From Sabethes cyaneus (lineage: Eukaryota > Arthropoda > Insecta > Diptera > Culicidae), in the NCBI RefSeq assembly GCF_943734655.1, contig NC_071354.1, positions 141,417,142 to 141,481,141 on the forward strand: a stretch of DNA of 64,000 bases, read 5' to 3'. The translations under genes were made by a program, and so were the position numbers. The notes under the pieces were generated by a model. It was not told the DNA's origin. It searched no databases and saw only the letters and a list, made by a program, of their open reading frames with translations. The number at the start of each line of letters is the position of its first letter. The first letter of the stretch is position 1. Shown piece by piece: positions 47,390-57,637 of this stretch.

Positions 47390-48330
47390 TTCCCGATTCT
47401 AAAACCGCCACATGCCAAATTTGGTTGCACTTGCTTGATTAGTTCTCTAGTTATGAAGAAATTTGTATTTTATTTGTATGTGAGCCCCCCCCTCCCCTCT
47501 TATAAGAGAGAGGGGTCATAATTTCCCTCGTAAAGAGGGAAGGGGTCTCAATTCACCATAGAAAAAACTCTTGCCTTCTGAAGCTCCCATATGCCAAATT
47601 TGATTCCTTTTACTTGATAAGTTCTAGAGTTATGAGGAAATTTGTGTTTCAATTGTCTAGGAGACCCCTCCATAAAATTGCTGGTCATTTTATCTATCCA
47701 ACGACATTTAAATTGTTCAGTTTCGTTCAGTAGTATAGTAGTTATTACCATTTGAACTCTTTCATTCAAACCTTACACTTCTATTTTCGTTTTCATAAAG
47801 TGCTACCCAGTCCCAGTATAGTAAACAAAGACGTAGTCCTACGTCAATATTTAAATTTGTTTAAACGAATCTTACCATGCAAAAGAAGCGATTGGGTACT
47901 TTGCAGAAGATCCACAGAAAACAAACTGGATATAGCACTGATCTAGGAGCCATTTGGACCTCCCCTAGTTCGGGACCACCCTTTTTGTGAGCCCCCCTGC
48001 ATTGATTCTTTTATGTCAAAGAACATGTGTGCCAAGTTTGATGAAGGCCTTGCGGTGTTATGGCGGAACATTCATTCATACTCGCGTTTCTCGTTCCCAT
48101 GCGCCATGCCCCTTTGGCTCCTTCGCAAGGAGAAACTAAAGGTTTTTTTATATATCCCTCCTTGGGGATACCCTCCCCAACCTCGTCCCCAATAACTCAC
48201 CGGCCTTTTGTCTCCCAATCTCTTGCGTGTGTGCCAAGTTTGATAACAAAAACGGTAAAGGCGTTCTGGAGTTATGGCAAAACATACAAATATACATTTA
48301 CTTTTATATATACAAGAAGAAGAAGAAGAT
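47390..48330. repeat. Dispersed repeat tails
   Basis: 47390-47680 repeats the AAATTTGGTTGCACTTGCTT and GATTAGTTCTC units of 39401-39690. 47990-48330 contains GTGTGCCAAGTTTGATGAAG, GGAGTTATGGCAAAACATAC and a GAA tail (48313-48327), like 3' ends of mosquito non-LTR elements. GACGTAGTCCTACGTC at 47828-47843 is the inner motif of element A. Confidence 0.5.
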
Positions 48331-50338
48331 AGATAACAACGTCAACCTTATACCTCCATGAATATAAAATATGCTTCAAAGCAGCAGCATCCAGAACTTC
48401 ATTGTAGAAATTGTGCTGACTTGTTTTACCTAATTTTTATTTAAATGTTAAGATTTTTTAAATTTCAGATGAATTGAACTTATTTTAATTTTTAGGTAAA
48501 GCTGAAAAGGAAGAATAAAAAACGTTTTAGCACAAAAGGAATGAACCGGCAATTTCGAAGAATCAACATCACTAGTACTGGAAGCCACATTAAGCCTGAT
48601 TTACGAGTTGGCTTATCAATTGAAGAAGATGAAACCTTTCCATCTTAAGAGTAACGTTCCAACGACATTCCATATGGCGAATCGCGTGATTAATAATCCA
48701 ACTAATGGGCTGGCGTGCACCAAGTGTTGATTCCAAATTCAACCAGTAGCGAATGCAGCGTATCATCGGCATCGTAGATACCTCTCCTGCTCTATTGGGA
48801 ACTTTCGTTATCATCGCTTGCGGACAAACATCGCATAGTTAAGGCTCTCGCCTACATAACCATCATAAGCAGCCGCAGTCGATGGGCACAAGGTTTCAAA
48901 CCAGAGTCAGTCAAGAAAGGACAAAGCTGGGTGCGCAGTTTAGCACAGTCTTTCCATAGCGGGCTTAGTCACGGTTCATCCCAAGTAACAATTCGGGTTT
49001 TATTACACTCTTATGATGGCATTTAAGACCAAAATTGGTCTTGAAGACCACCATAAGAGTACAATAAAACTCACATTGTTGCTTGGGATCCAAACTTGTG
49101 ATTCAGCTGTGCTCTGGTGCCATAGATAGACGTGGGTTACACAAGAGGCCATTCTGAACATGCACTCTTATATAAGTTTAGAAGTTGGATTTATCAAAAA
49201 ATTAGTTGAAACGATTCTGAATCTACTTAGTACAAGCTCAGCAAGAAACGATGCAATCGTCTACCGAGTAGCCGGCGTGTGGAGGTCTATGTGAAACGAA
49301 GATTTTAGTAGCAGTTGATAAGGCCGTACAACCGATGGATTCAGCGAAGCAGTGTATCAGTATTATGCACACGTACCAACGACTGGCAATAACTCACTAT
49401 TGTGAACCTACTACAGCTATCCGTACAGCTTAAATATTTACTACATCGCCATCCAGTGGCAAGATTCTTGTTTCGGTTTCTTGTGATCGAGGGCAGCTGA
49501 TATCCGATTATGTTTGCCAGCGACAGTCTGGCGAAATGGTGCGAGAATTCAGGCCAAACTCTCCGTTTCCATGCTGTCCATGTTTTGGAGTTTGCCGAAG
49601 AATCTTCTTCTTACAGTTGCAGCGTAACATAAGCCTAGAAATCTACGAGGTCCACGACGGCCCCAAACAGCACGAGCTAAACGATTGAAATACGAACTGG
49701 TTAAAGCACTTTACTTGAATTGGTTCAGCAGGTGGGATTGAATTGCAACTAAATTATTTTGATGTGTATAATTTATTTTTTTTTTTTTGCTTTTAGGCTA
49801 TGCAGATTAACAGCAATTATAAATTCATGCCGAAGAGAAGAGAAGGAGAAGAAGGAACCAGCTTGAGCCCCACGCTTTAATTCTATGCTTTGGAAGCAGC
49901 TGAGCTACAGCAAAATGACCTCAGCAGATCTAGAAGGCAGAAGACCGATTGGCTATTACGTAAGATGTTCAACTGTTCTCTTTCAAGCGCAGACCCGAAG
50001 ATAAGTAATTTTGTATCTAACTATTTCTGGTAAACCTCAGAGCGGACCAAGAATCGAGAAAATCAAATTCAATCTTTGGAGTTCTTTAATAGTTATAAGT
50101 TTCAATCATTCGAATTTATTTCATATTTCATACTGATTCCATATTTCATTGTTTGCAATACTTGATCTGATCAATGTATACTATAGCTTGCGAAATTTTT
50201 GACAGTTCGCTGCCATTGATGCATTTTTATCAGTTTTGTGACTTGGTCCGGTCTCCGGTTTGGTTAAGAATTTATGGGTGATAATAAATATTAAATTTAT
50301 TGATTAAAGACTATGCTTAGTTTATACGAAAGAAAAAC
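48331..50338. other. Interior of the 6.9-kb element with a small MITE
   Basis: Apart from the MITE at 48980-49087 I recognise nothing. Broken + strand frames near 48540-48960 and 49480-49690 look faintly protein-like (for instance SRSRWAQGFKPESVKKG) but match no family I know. Confidence 0.3.
48980..49087. mobile_element. 108-bp MITE with CCCAAG ends
   Basis: CCCAAGTAACAATTCGGG and inverted CCCAAGCAACAATGTGAG, arms of about 35 bp, AT duplicated on both sides (48978-48979 and 49088-49089). It is a close relative of the 66-bp copy at 43675. Confidence 0.75.
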
Positions 50339-50448
50339 ACCTTGAACCTTATATTATTACATTCGATTCGAATATGCAAAGTCATATCAAATCCAACATA
50401 AAATACATTTAGAATTAAAAATGATACGATTGAATAGCAAATGGTAGT

Positions 50449-50720
50449 CACTTTAATTTTCAAATGGATGACACGTTAAAACCGAGTATCGTTTTTGAAG
50501 ATATCTGGTGTAGCACACTACTTCACTTTCAAGTGTATTCGATTTGAATCTGATATGGTGTATCTTATTGACCCAGATGGTGTAGCACTTTGATTTTCAA
50601 ATGGATGACACGTTAAAACCGAGTATCCTTCATTAAGATATCTGGTGTAGCACACTACTTCACTTTCAAGTGTATTCCATTTGAATCTGATATGGTGTAT
50701 CTTATAGCACAGATCTAAGT
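50449..50720. repeat. Tandem duplication of a 137-bp unit
   Basis: 50449-50585 and 50586-50720 are nearly the same (TTTTCAAATGGATGACACG, ATATCTGGTGTAGCACACTA, AATCTGATATGGTGTATC). They lie just inside the right end of the 6.9-kb element. Confidence 0.75.
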
Positions 50721-50851
50721 GTAATCCACTTCATGACAACGTGTCGATTTTTTACAGTGTACCACATCACTGCAGCTGAACTGTAAGCGTTCGTTTATCC
50801 AGCGAAAAGTGTAATACCAAACGGTGTAGCTGCACCACAAAAACGAAAACG

Positions 50852-51557
50852 GCATTAGTGTATTGGAACCGTCGGCGTTGCAGCTTGGCATAAATGTATA
50901 GCGGGTTTTATTAACTTTCCGCCCATATGCTTGTTTTTCATTGCATGTTATTATGCTACGTGACGCCAGCAGCTTCGGAAATATAGCAGATTCATCAGCG
51001 TTATATATTTGTGATGGTTTGAGTTGCATTTCGTCGATTTTTTTGGCGAAGACAGGTTTAAATTTCGAATAAGCGGGTAGATCAGCGGAAACCTTTTCTC
51101 CGACAACACGCTTTATGCGCAACCCGAAACGTTCTTTAAAGCGTCGCGCCCATCCTTCCGAAAAAGTGAACGTTTGGTTTACATAAACATCACGTTCTTT
51201 AAGTAAACCAAGCAATAACTCGGCCTTAGCTCGCAGAATGTCGGATGTGACAATAATTCCTTCGTCACGTTGTTGCAGAATCCATACGTACAAAGCCTTT
51301 TCTAACAATGGTAAAAGTGGTTCCTTCATAGTTTTCCTGTTATTCACACCATGCTCTTTGAAATGATTCAGTTTCAGACGTAACGCAGCTTTATTTTGCA
51401 AGAGCCTTGTAACGGTGGAACCTGTCACGCCGTATTTTTTCCCGATTATCTCACGAGATTCGGTTCCTTCTTCAGCCTCTTCAGCTATACGTACCTTTTC
51501 CGCTAAAGTCAGGATGACATGCTTTCGTTTCATTTGCGTTTTGAACGTATTTTCCAT
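50852..51557 (-). pseudogene. pogo/Tigger transposase, N-terminal part
   Basis: From ATG at 51557 (an in-frame ATG 24 codons upstream is less likely) come 235 codons without a stop. Residues about 10-56 are a psq-type helix-turn-helix (LTLAEKVRIAEEAE, KYGVTGSTVTRLLQN). Residues 85-160 are a CENP-B-type DNA-binding half (ALYVWILQQRDEGI, FTFSEGWARRFKERFGL). The DDE domain starts with QIYNADESAIF (first catalytic Asp at residue 188). At codon 235 (NADGSNTLM) the frame runs into a foreign terminal repeat at 50851. The rest of the protein resumes at 43960, 6.9 kb away. The intact part would bind the pogo ends in the nucleus. Confidence 0.88.
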
Positions 51558-51699
51558 TTTAGATAATTCTGAAAATTGCACTTTGCACGAGGACGACAGA
51601 ATTGTACTGACCACTGACAGAACTAGCAAACATCACAGCAACCACAGAAATTTTTTTGTAAACTTGAAGAAACAAAAGACATACCACGCTTCATAATCG

Positions 51700-52795
51700 C
51701 TATGTGTAACTTATTGTGTCCATATTGCACAAAACTGTGACATAACAAATCATGAACAATAAACTATGCTCCACACAATCTATGTTATAATTTCGTTTAT
51801 TTAATATTTAATTAATATTAATATTTAATATGAATATTCTGGCGAAATATTACATATCTAAAATATGTCGTTAATTATCGTCATCCCAGCTAGCCTCGAG
51901 TTACGGTACTAATCTAACAAAGCAGTCGTCGTAAATTCGAATCTTAACTAGGAGCAAATATTAGAGCTAATAGTATTGTAGCATAAGGCTTGCAATTGTT
52001 TTATACTCCTCGGCCATGCGTTTTTCATGCCAGAATAACAGAGTGAAATAATATTATGGTAAAAACTTTCAACTGTCGCTAGCTCTTATATCATAATTAA
52101 CATGTGAATAGATAATATCAATTCGAGTTACAATTTGCTTGTTATTGGGTTCATTTGATCGGACTATTCCATATTACGCACTTATTTGTAGTCCTATGTC
52201 ATCCCGCTTGTAATGGCACGAATAAATATATATTTTATGTGAGAGTTGCAAAGCTCAATTGGGTATTTTAGTGGTATATTCATTTCCGCATATTCTGACA
52301 AGATATGATGCCATTCAATCGCTACATGAAGACTTTTCCGAATTTGACCAATGGAGGTAATGAAAAAACATTTTTTTTTATATTTGAAAAAAAATTTTGG
52401 AATAAGACGATAGCTTATAAGTAAACCACTTTTCTTTTTAGCTCGCCTTAGACAACACAGTGAATAGATACACTATGGTCATCGAGCGATACAGGTTTCA
52501 AATGAGAGCTTTAAAAGCTCGGTTAAAATGAAAAGCTCTATCAGAAAGATAGAAGAGAGGGAAAGAACTTCTGACATCAAGTCAATCAATCGGCTTGGTT
52601 GATATCTGTCAAACAGCAAATCATTCTAGTTTTGATTTTTATTAATTTTTTCATGGAATATTGACTTAATTGAAATAAAAAAAGAACTGTTAGATTCAGG
52701 AAACGACGGGCTATCAAATAAGATAGAAAAATCCACTTTGTTGGGAAAATTAAAATACCCAATTATAAAACGAACATTGGTACACCCCCCAATAT
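51700..52795. other. pogo 5' region with a SINE fragment
   Basis: Upstream (minus sense) of the transposase start. 51886-52020 resembles the SINE head (AGCTAGCCTCGAGTTACGG, AAATTCGAATCTTAACTAGG). No other supported feature. Confidence 0.45.
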
Positions 52796-52877
52796 TCTTG
52801 ACAGTTCTGTCTTAGTGCAATTAAAAAACGAAATTCGTTAGATGCACTGGTCTGCTCGTGCAGTTAGCGAACGAGTG

Positions 52878-53784
52878 CTGTATACATGCTATATGCAACA
52901 TATATACATGTTACATGCGTTGTATGTAACATTTATCAAAGTAGTAACATTGCATACGTTCAATTCTCAAAAGATTGTGCATTTGAAGACAATTTAACAA
53001 AATCAAGAACACAAACTAATGCTTTCTTGCTACCTTACTGAAATTAAAGATTGTTTTTATTATCCATGGTTTCCCACGTTGAAGGGATTTTACAAATTCA
53101 ATCCTATTTTATCAACAGCACATCTTTTCACTACACTTCTAATGAAACGGTAAGCATGCGTATTCATACAGAGTCATATTATAACAAAACACTACAGCTG
53201 TAGCACATTTTTCCAACACAGATTTCAAAATCGCCTAGGTGTAATCGTCTCGCAGTAAAGAATTTGCGATCTATTGGGACAACGAACTTGTGTCATTTTT
53301 TCTGGCACACTTCCCTAACACAGCCATCAAATTGGACTAGGTTTAATCGCGTTTGTAAGAAATCTGTTGGCACGAGGGGGCTTTGTCGCTCTCTCTGGCG
53401 TACTTCCCAAGCAAGGACATCAAAATGGTCTAGGTTGAACCGCGGTGTTAAGAAATCTTGTTGAAATGAGGAAGCTTTGTCACTTGTTTTGGCTTACTTC
53501 CCAAGCACAGATATTAAATTGGTATAGGTTTAGATCATCGTAAAGAATCTTCCAACCAATCACGAAGCGAGAATTCTGGTAAAACATAGGTTCATTATTT
53601 TTAATTTTTCAATAGTTCAACATCAAGAATCCATACTTTTCTTCATTTGAGTCAATTCTTAGAAGATTTTCCGATCGATTGGTGTAAGAATATTGAAAAT
53701 CGATCGGAAAACCGCTGAGCTATTAGCGCTCAAAACCTTTCATTTTTCGTGACGCTCGCATTTTTCGATTTTTTGGAATGACAC
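52878..53784. mobile_element. TIR element A, second copy, middle part
   Basis: Continues from 42028: TACATGCTATATGCAACATA onwards matches 31168-32085 of the complete copy at more than 90 percent by eye. It is cut at 53784 by the 2.16-kb TIR element and resumes at 55946. Confidence 0.85.
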
Positions 53785-55945
53785 CCCAAGGAACAAAACG
53801 GCAGCAGTTAAAAGAGCAGGTGTGGAATAAGAGTTGCGTGGTAGCATCCAGTGCTGAATAAGCGAATTTGCTGAAGTGCGTGTTGTTTAAACGTTATATC
53901 CCACATTTTTCCTAGCTTTTAATCAACATCTACATGTTGTTATTTAAGTGTGGAACGAGAGTCGAATAGGCATTGTGCAAACGTATCAGCAGCACAGCTA
54001 AGAGCAGGTGTGGAATACCGGTCGCTTAAAAGCTACCGTATCAGCTAAGAGCAATTGTGGAGAAAAAGTGGAATTAGAGTGGAATAAGCATTGTGCAAAC
54101 GTTTCAGCAGTATTACAGAAAGCACATGTGGAATAGTAGTGGAATAAGGATGGAATAAACGTGGCGCAAACGTATCAGCAGCATTGCTGACAGCACGTGC
54201 AGAATAAAAGTGGAATAAATGTTATGCAAACGAATCAGCAGCATTGCTGAGAGCAACTGTGGAATAGTGATGGAATAAGGGTCGAATGATAGTTGCGCAA
54301 ACGTATCTGCTGCATTGTTGAGAGCAAGTGTGAAATATGTGTCGATTAATCGTCGTACAAACGTATCAGTAGCACCACCAAGAGCAGGTGTGGAATAAAT
54401 AGTGCTTGATGGCAGCCAATAACACCAATAACTTGAATGACACTTTATACTTTACACTTTATAATTTATATAAATAAATTTATATTAGGTACACTTTATT
54501 TCTTTTTTTTACAGATTAAGAATAGAAAAAATTTTCATCACCACTTTTAGCAGACAAGTCTTTGCTGGTCGTGGCAATCCTTTTATTTGTTGTTGTCTGG
54601 ACGGTATGTATCTTCTCCCTCGGCGTGTCGTTATCCCTCGTCCAAGGCAACCAGCTCTGCTTGACGCTTTGCGAGTTACTCACAATAGATTTGCTCAGCG
54701 AGATGAATTGCGTCGGGCTAAAGCCACCAGAATTGTTATGGTCGGGTGGCATAGTGGCGATACCACCACTGCTGGTAGCGCCGTACCGTAATCGCGTGAT
54801 CAGCTCCCGCTGCCGGTGCGCAAAAAAAACCACTTCTGCTCTTGCCATCAACTGCTGCTTTTTGTTTCTTAGATGAAAAAAACTAAATCCGATCCGATGA
54901 CAAATATACGTAGCGTTTAGCTCAGGAAGCAGTACTATCTGCGTAAACTAATGACGGGGTGACAAAAGTACTATTCCTCTGCGGTACTGGCACGAACCGC
55001 TTCTGCTGTTAACTAATCACTACTGCTGCTAACTAATAACATCACTGCTAACTAACTGAACAATCGCACACAATGTTCGCAGCTAGCCGAAAGTTCTGGA
55101 TTTCCAGTTTCCAGTGAATTTCACTCAGTAGTACCGCTCACCGTCGTCAATATTCAAGAGAAAAAAAACTTTGCGTTGTGAGTGTGTTATGTTGCTGGTA
55201 TTGCTGGTGGTACAAGCGAAATACTTTAGCACACATAGTTTATTAAATGTTTAACATGTGCAGAATAAATACTTCTAAAGCAATCTTGTACAGCAGATGC
55301 CAAACATGATTTAAGAAACTACTTTTCAGCACTTAAATGTATTTTAGCCCATTTTTGTTCCATGCTTGACAAACTTAAACTGGTAAATACACATCGGCTA
55401 AAAACTCGGCGCCTGTCATCTGTCAGATTATCTCAGATGTGTTCGTCGATGGCTTCCGATCGTCAGGATGTAAGTTCGAGTCCGGATGAATGAAAAAAGT
55501 AAATGGCAGGCTTGATAAATTTTGAGTCAACCAACGATTTCCTACTAAGTCTCTTATTAAATTATAAAAATACGAATACAAAAGTGAACATGAAAATAAC
55601 GAAACCCACAAAATAAAATAACAGTAGCTACTTCCTGCATATTTTATTCTTTTTGCTTGTCTAAATATTGAACTGCTGTGGAATAAACGTAGCTTCAGTG
55701 TCATTAGCAGCAGTTTAATAAACATCTCTATGCGTACTGAATAAACGTTTTACTATACGTTGATTAACAGTCATACAAACGCATCTTCCACGTCCATATT
55801 CAGCACTGTGCTGTTTAAATTCTCCAAAACCAACTGTATAAGCATTGAACAGAGGTGTTTAGATATACTTTAAAAGCAGCTATACAGCATGTGCTGAATA
55901 AAAGCTGTCGGTGAAACGTTTAATAAGCAAAAATTGTTCCTTGGG
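53785..55945. mobile_element. 2,161-bp TIR element with tandem repeats (AC duplication)
   Basis: Perfect 12-bp ends CCCAAGGAACAA, AC on both sides (53783-53784 and 55946-55947), and the interrupted element A copy is restored by removing it plus one AC. From about 53965 to 54400 a unit of 60-110 bp recurs six times, each with CAAACGTATCAGCAGCA followed by GAGCA-x-GTGTGGAATAA. Similar words return near the right end (55670-55930). One minus-strand open frame (54516-54851) is present. No known transposase is seen. Confidence 0.8.
54516..54851 (-). CDS. 111-codon open frame of unknown function inside the 2.16-kb element
   Basis: This minus-strand frame is GC-rich compared with the flanks and starts at ATG 54851 or 54848 (MARAEVVFFAHRQRELITRL). 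It continues Ser/Thr-rich (GGFSPTQFISLSKSIVSNSQ, TRDNDTPREKIHTVQTTTNK) to a TAA at 54516. The 5' flank on the minus strand resembles a leader, with TTCAGTTAGTTAGCAGTG near 55050 as an arthropod-like initiator. It could be a captured host exon or the element's own small gene. No domain recognised. Confidence 0.35.
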   Translation of the reverse strand: MMARAEVVFFAHRQRELITRLRYGATSSGGIATMPPDHNNSGGFSPTQFISLSKSIVSNSQSVKQSWLPWTRDNDTPREKIHTVQTTTNKRIATTSKDLSAKSGDENFFYS

Positions 55946-55996
55946 ACCCTATCTCAAAACTTGCCGTAAGACGTAGTCCTACGTCAAAACCATTAT
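55946..55996. mobile_element. TIR element A, second copy, right part
   Basis: CCTATCTCAAAACTTGCCGT and AAGACGTAGTCCTACGTC match 32072-32110 of the complete copy. The terminal CCCAACAAAC end is missing and an inverted-repeat element starts at 56001. Confidence 0.7.
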
Positions 55997-56000
55997 TTTA

Positions 56001-56544
56001 AAACTTTATGTACCTTTTTCTCAGAAACTACACAACGTATTGGAACAAACTATTTTTTTGTTTTGTTGGTAGTAGCTTGGCAAAGGCAGGGGTGTGAAAT
56101 TGTCAAAATTATGCGGACTAAACATCCATGGATGGCGATAATTTGGAACCAGCCAGCGTATCGAAAATAACAGCTAATAATAGTTAAATTAAATATAACT
56201 AAAAAGCTGTGTTCAACTGCTTTCTAATTAGTTTCAGTTGTTTTAAAACGAATCAACCTTTAAGTAGGTCCCAGTACCAAAGGTACCAAAACCGATGAGT
56301 GGGACATGGACAATGTATGTGATTTGACAGCCACACCACCCTGCTGGGCAAAGGCACAGCTTGAGAAAAACAAAAAAGAAGAAAAATAGATAAAATGTGG
56401 TCTTCTTTTTCTTTTTTCTCTGGCTGTGTTTCGTTTACAAACCTCAGAAGTTATAAAAGTCTTTGTCAAGCTACTACCAACAAAATAAAAAAAAGTTGGT
56501 TCCAATACGTTGTGTAGTTTCTGAGAATAAGGTACATAAAGTTT
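56001..56544. mobile_element. TIR element with about 80-bp arms
   Basis: AAACTTTATGTACC..., with AACTACACAACGTATTGGAA and GGTAGTAGCTTG, is repeated in inverse at the right (TTCCAATACGTTGTGTAGTT). The interior is not coding. Target duplication not resolved. Confidence 0.6.
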
Positions 56545-57035
56545 GAATATCGTGGTTTGCCAGGAGAGGCGTTTTATTCCGCCGAAGTTGTTCCACGCCG
56601 CACTGGAATACTCATGTGTATGATCGTTTTTCGGCCACTTACCGTGGTCGGATCATTACAAAGTTAGTATCAAAATAAGCGGAAAAGACTGCAGAACCAA
56701 AATCTTAAATAAAAATCATTATTTTTTTATAAATTTTAGTCGTTTATGTCCCCTTAACTAACCATTTTCACAATTTCATGTATTTCGCATCAATTGTCTG
56801 CCTGCCATTGGCTATGTGATGCTGAAACCTTGGCTAAAATCAAACTAAAACTAACAAAATTTAACAATTTATACATCCGACTCGGTTGTCAGCTTGAGCC
56901 CATCTATGAAGCTGTCAGCTTGGGCCCGCTCTATGTTGGCTACGTTTTTTTGTACAGGTTGGCATTGGAAGTGTCATTCCCGTGCACTCGACAGCCTCGA
57001 CATTGTTTTGGATCCGCTGTAGGTGTTTCCAACAT
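56545..57035. other. No gene seen
   Basis: Contains a short duplication (GAAGCTGTCAGCTTGGGCCC near 56908 and GTTGTCAGCTTGAGCCC near 56885). No supported frame. Confidence 0.35.
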
Positions 57036-57637
57036 CAATGATTACTACGCACCTTTGAAAGAAGTTACTTTTGATTACTTTACTGATTACCTCTGATTAC
57101 TAGTAACCAATCTCTTGTGATTACTATAAATTAATCATGATTACCAATTATTACTTAAGATTATCATTGATTACTCTACTGATTACCATTGATTACCTAA
57201 TTAATTCGAAAATGATTACAAAAGTAATCTCTGATTACTACGCACTTATACGCCTTACTGGAAACCCCTTGGATCCGCTGTCAAATTTTGAACCCGGGAC
57301 CAAGGGCATGGTGTGTTGCTATGCCGGGAATTCCCAGCAAATTTTTTGGTACCTGTCAAAATTAACAGTTTGGTACCTATGCGTGGGACATCGAAAATGT
57401 ATGAATTTGACAGCCACTTGACCCCGTAGCCAGGGACATTAAGTCGCTGTCACTTTCCAACATCAATGATTACTACGCACCTTTGAAAAAAGTTACTTTT
57501 GATTACTTTACTGATTACCTCTGATTACTACTAATCAATCTCCTGTGATTACTATAAATTAATCATGATTACCAATGATTACTTAAGATTATCATTGATT
57601 ACTCTACTGATTACCATTGATTACCTAATTAATTCGC
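57036..57637. repeat. GATTAC-rich arrays, two copies
   Basis: 57036-57245 and 57460-57637 are about 90 percent alike. Each is built of TGATTACTnnn-type words (GATTACTTTACTGATTACC, TTGATTACTCTACTGATTAC). The junction ACTACGCACTTATACGCCTT at 57237 occurs again at 58635. This probably belongs to a transposon end. Confidence 0.6.

Larger units (their letters stand above)
43961..50851. mobile_element. Unrecognised 6.9-kb TIR element inside the pogo transposase gene
   Basis: The ends are 30-bp inverted repeats with two mismatches, starting CGTTTTCGTTTTTG and continuing to a GCTACACC block. GTGTAGC/GCTACAC words are clustered in the outer 150 bp at both sides. Further in, both sides are rich in CAAATGG and related words. 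There is no obvious target duplication: joining the flanks without removing anything keeps the transposase frame open. I find no recognisable transposase. It carries an ITmD37E remnant (46830-47300), a MITE (48980-49087) and dispersed repeats (47390-47680, 47990-48330). Confidence 0.7.
42029..52877 (-). mobile_element. pogo/Tigger element, itself interrupted (TIR to TIR 10,849 bp)
   Basis: The ends are CAGCACTCGTGCGCTAATTG and inverted CAGCACTCGTTCGCTAACTG, typical of pogo, which also starts CAG and targets TA. TA lies on each side (42027-42028 and 52878-52879). The flanks join into one continuous copy of element A. The transposase is read on the minus strand and is split by the 43961-50851 insertion. 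Excluding that insert and small MITEs, the element is about 3.9 kb. Confidence 0.8.

Noticed and set aside
57036..57637. Satellite or centromeric array
   Set aside because: Only two irregular blocks of short words; too small and linked to a transposon module.
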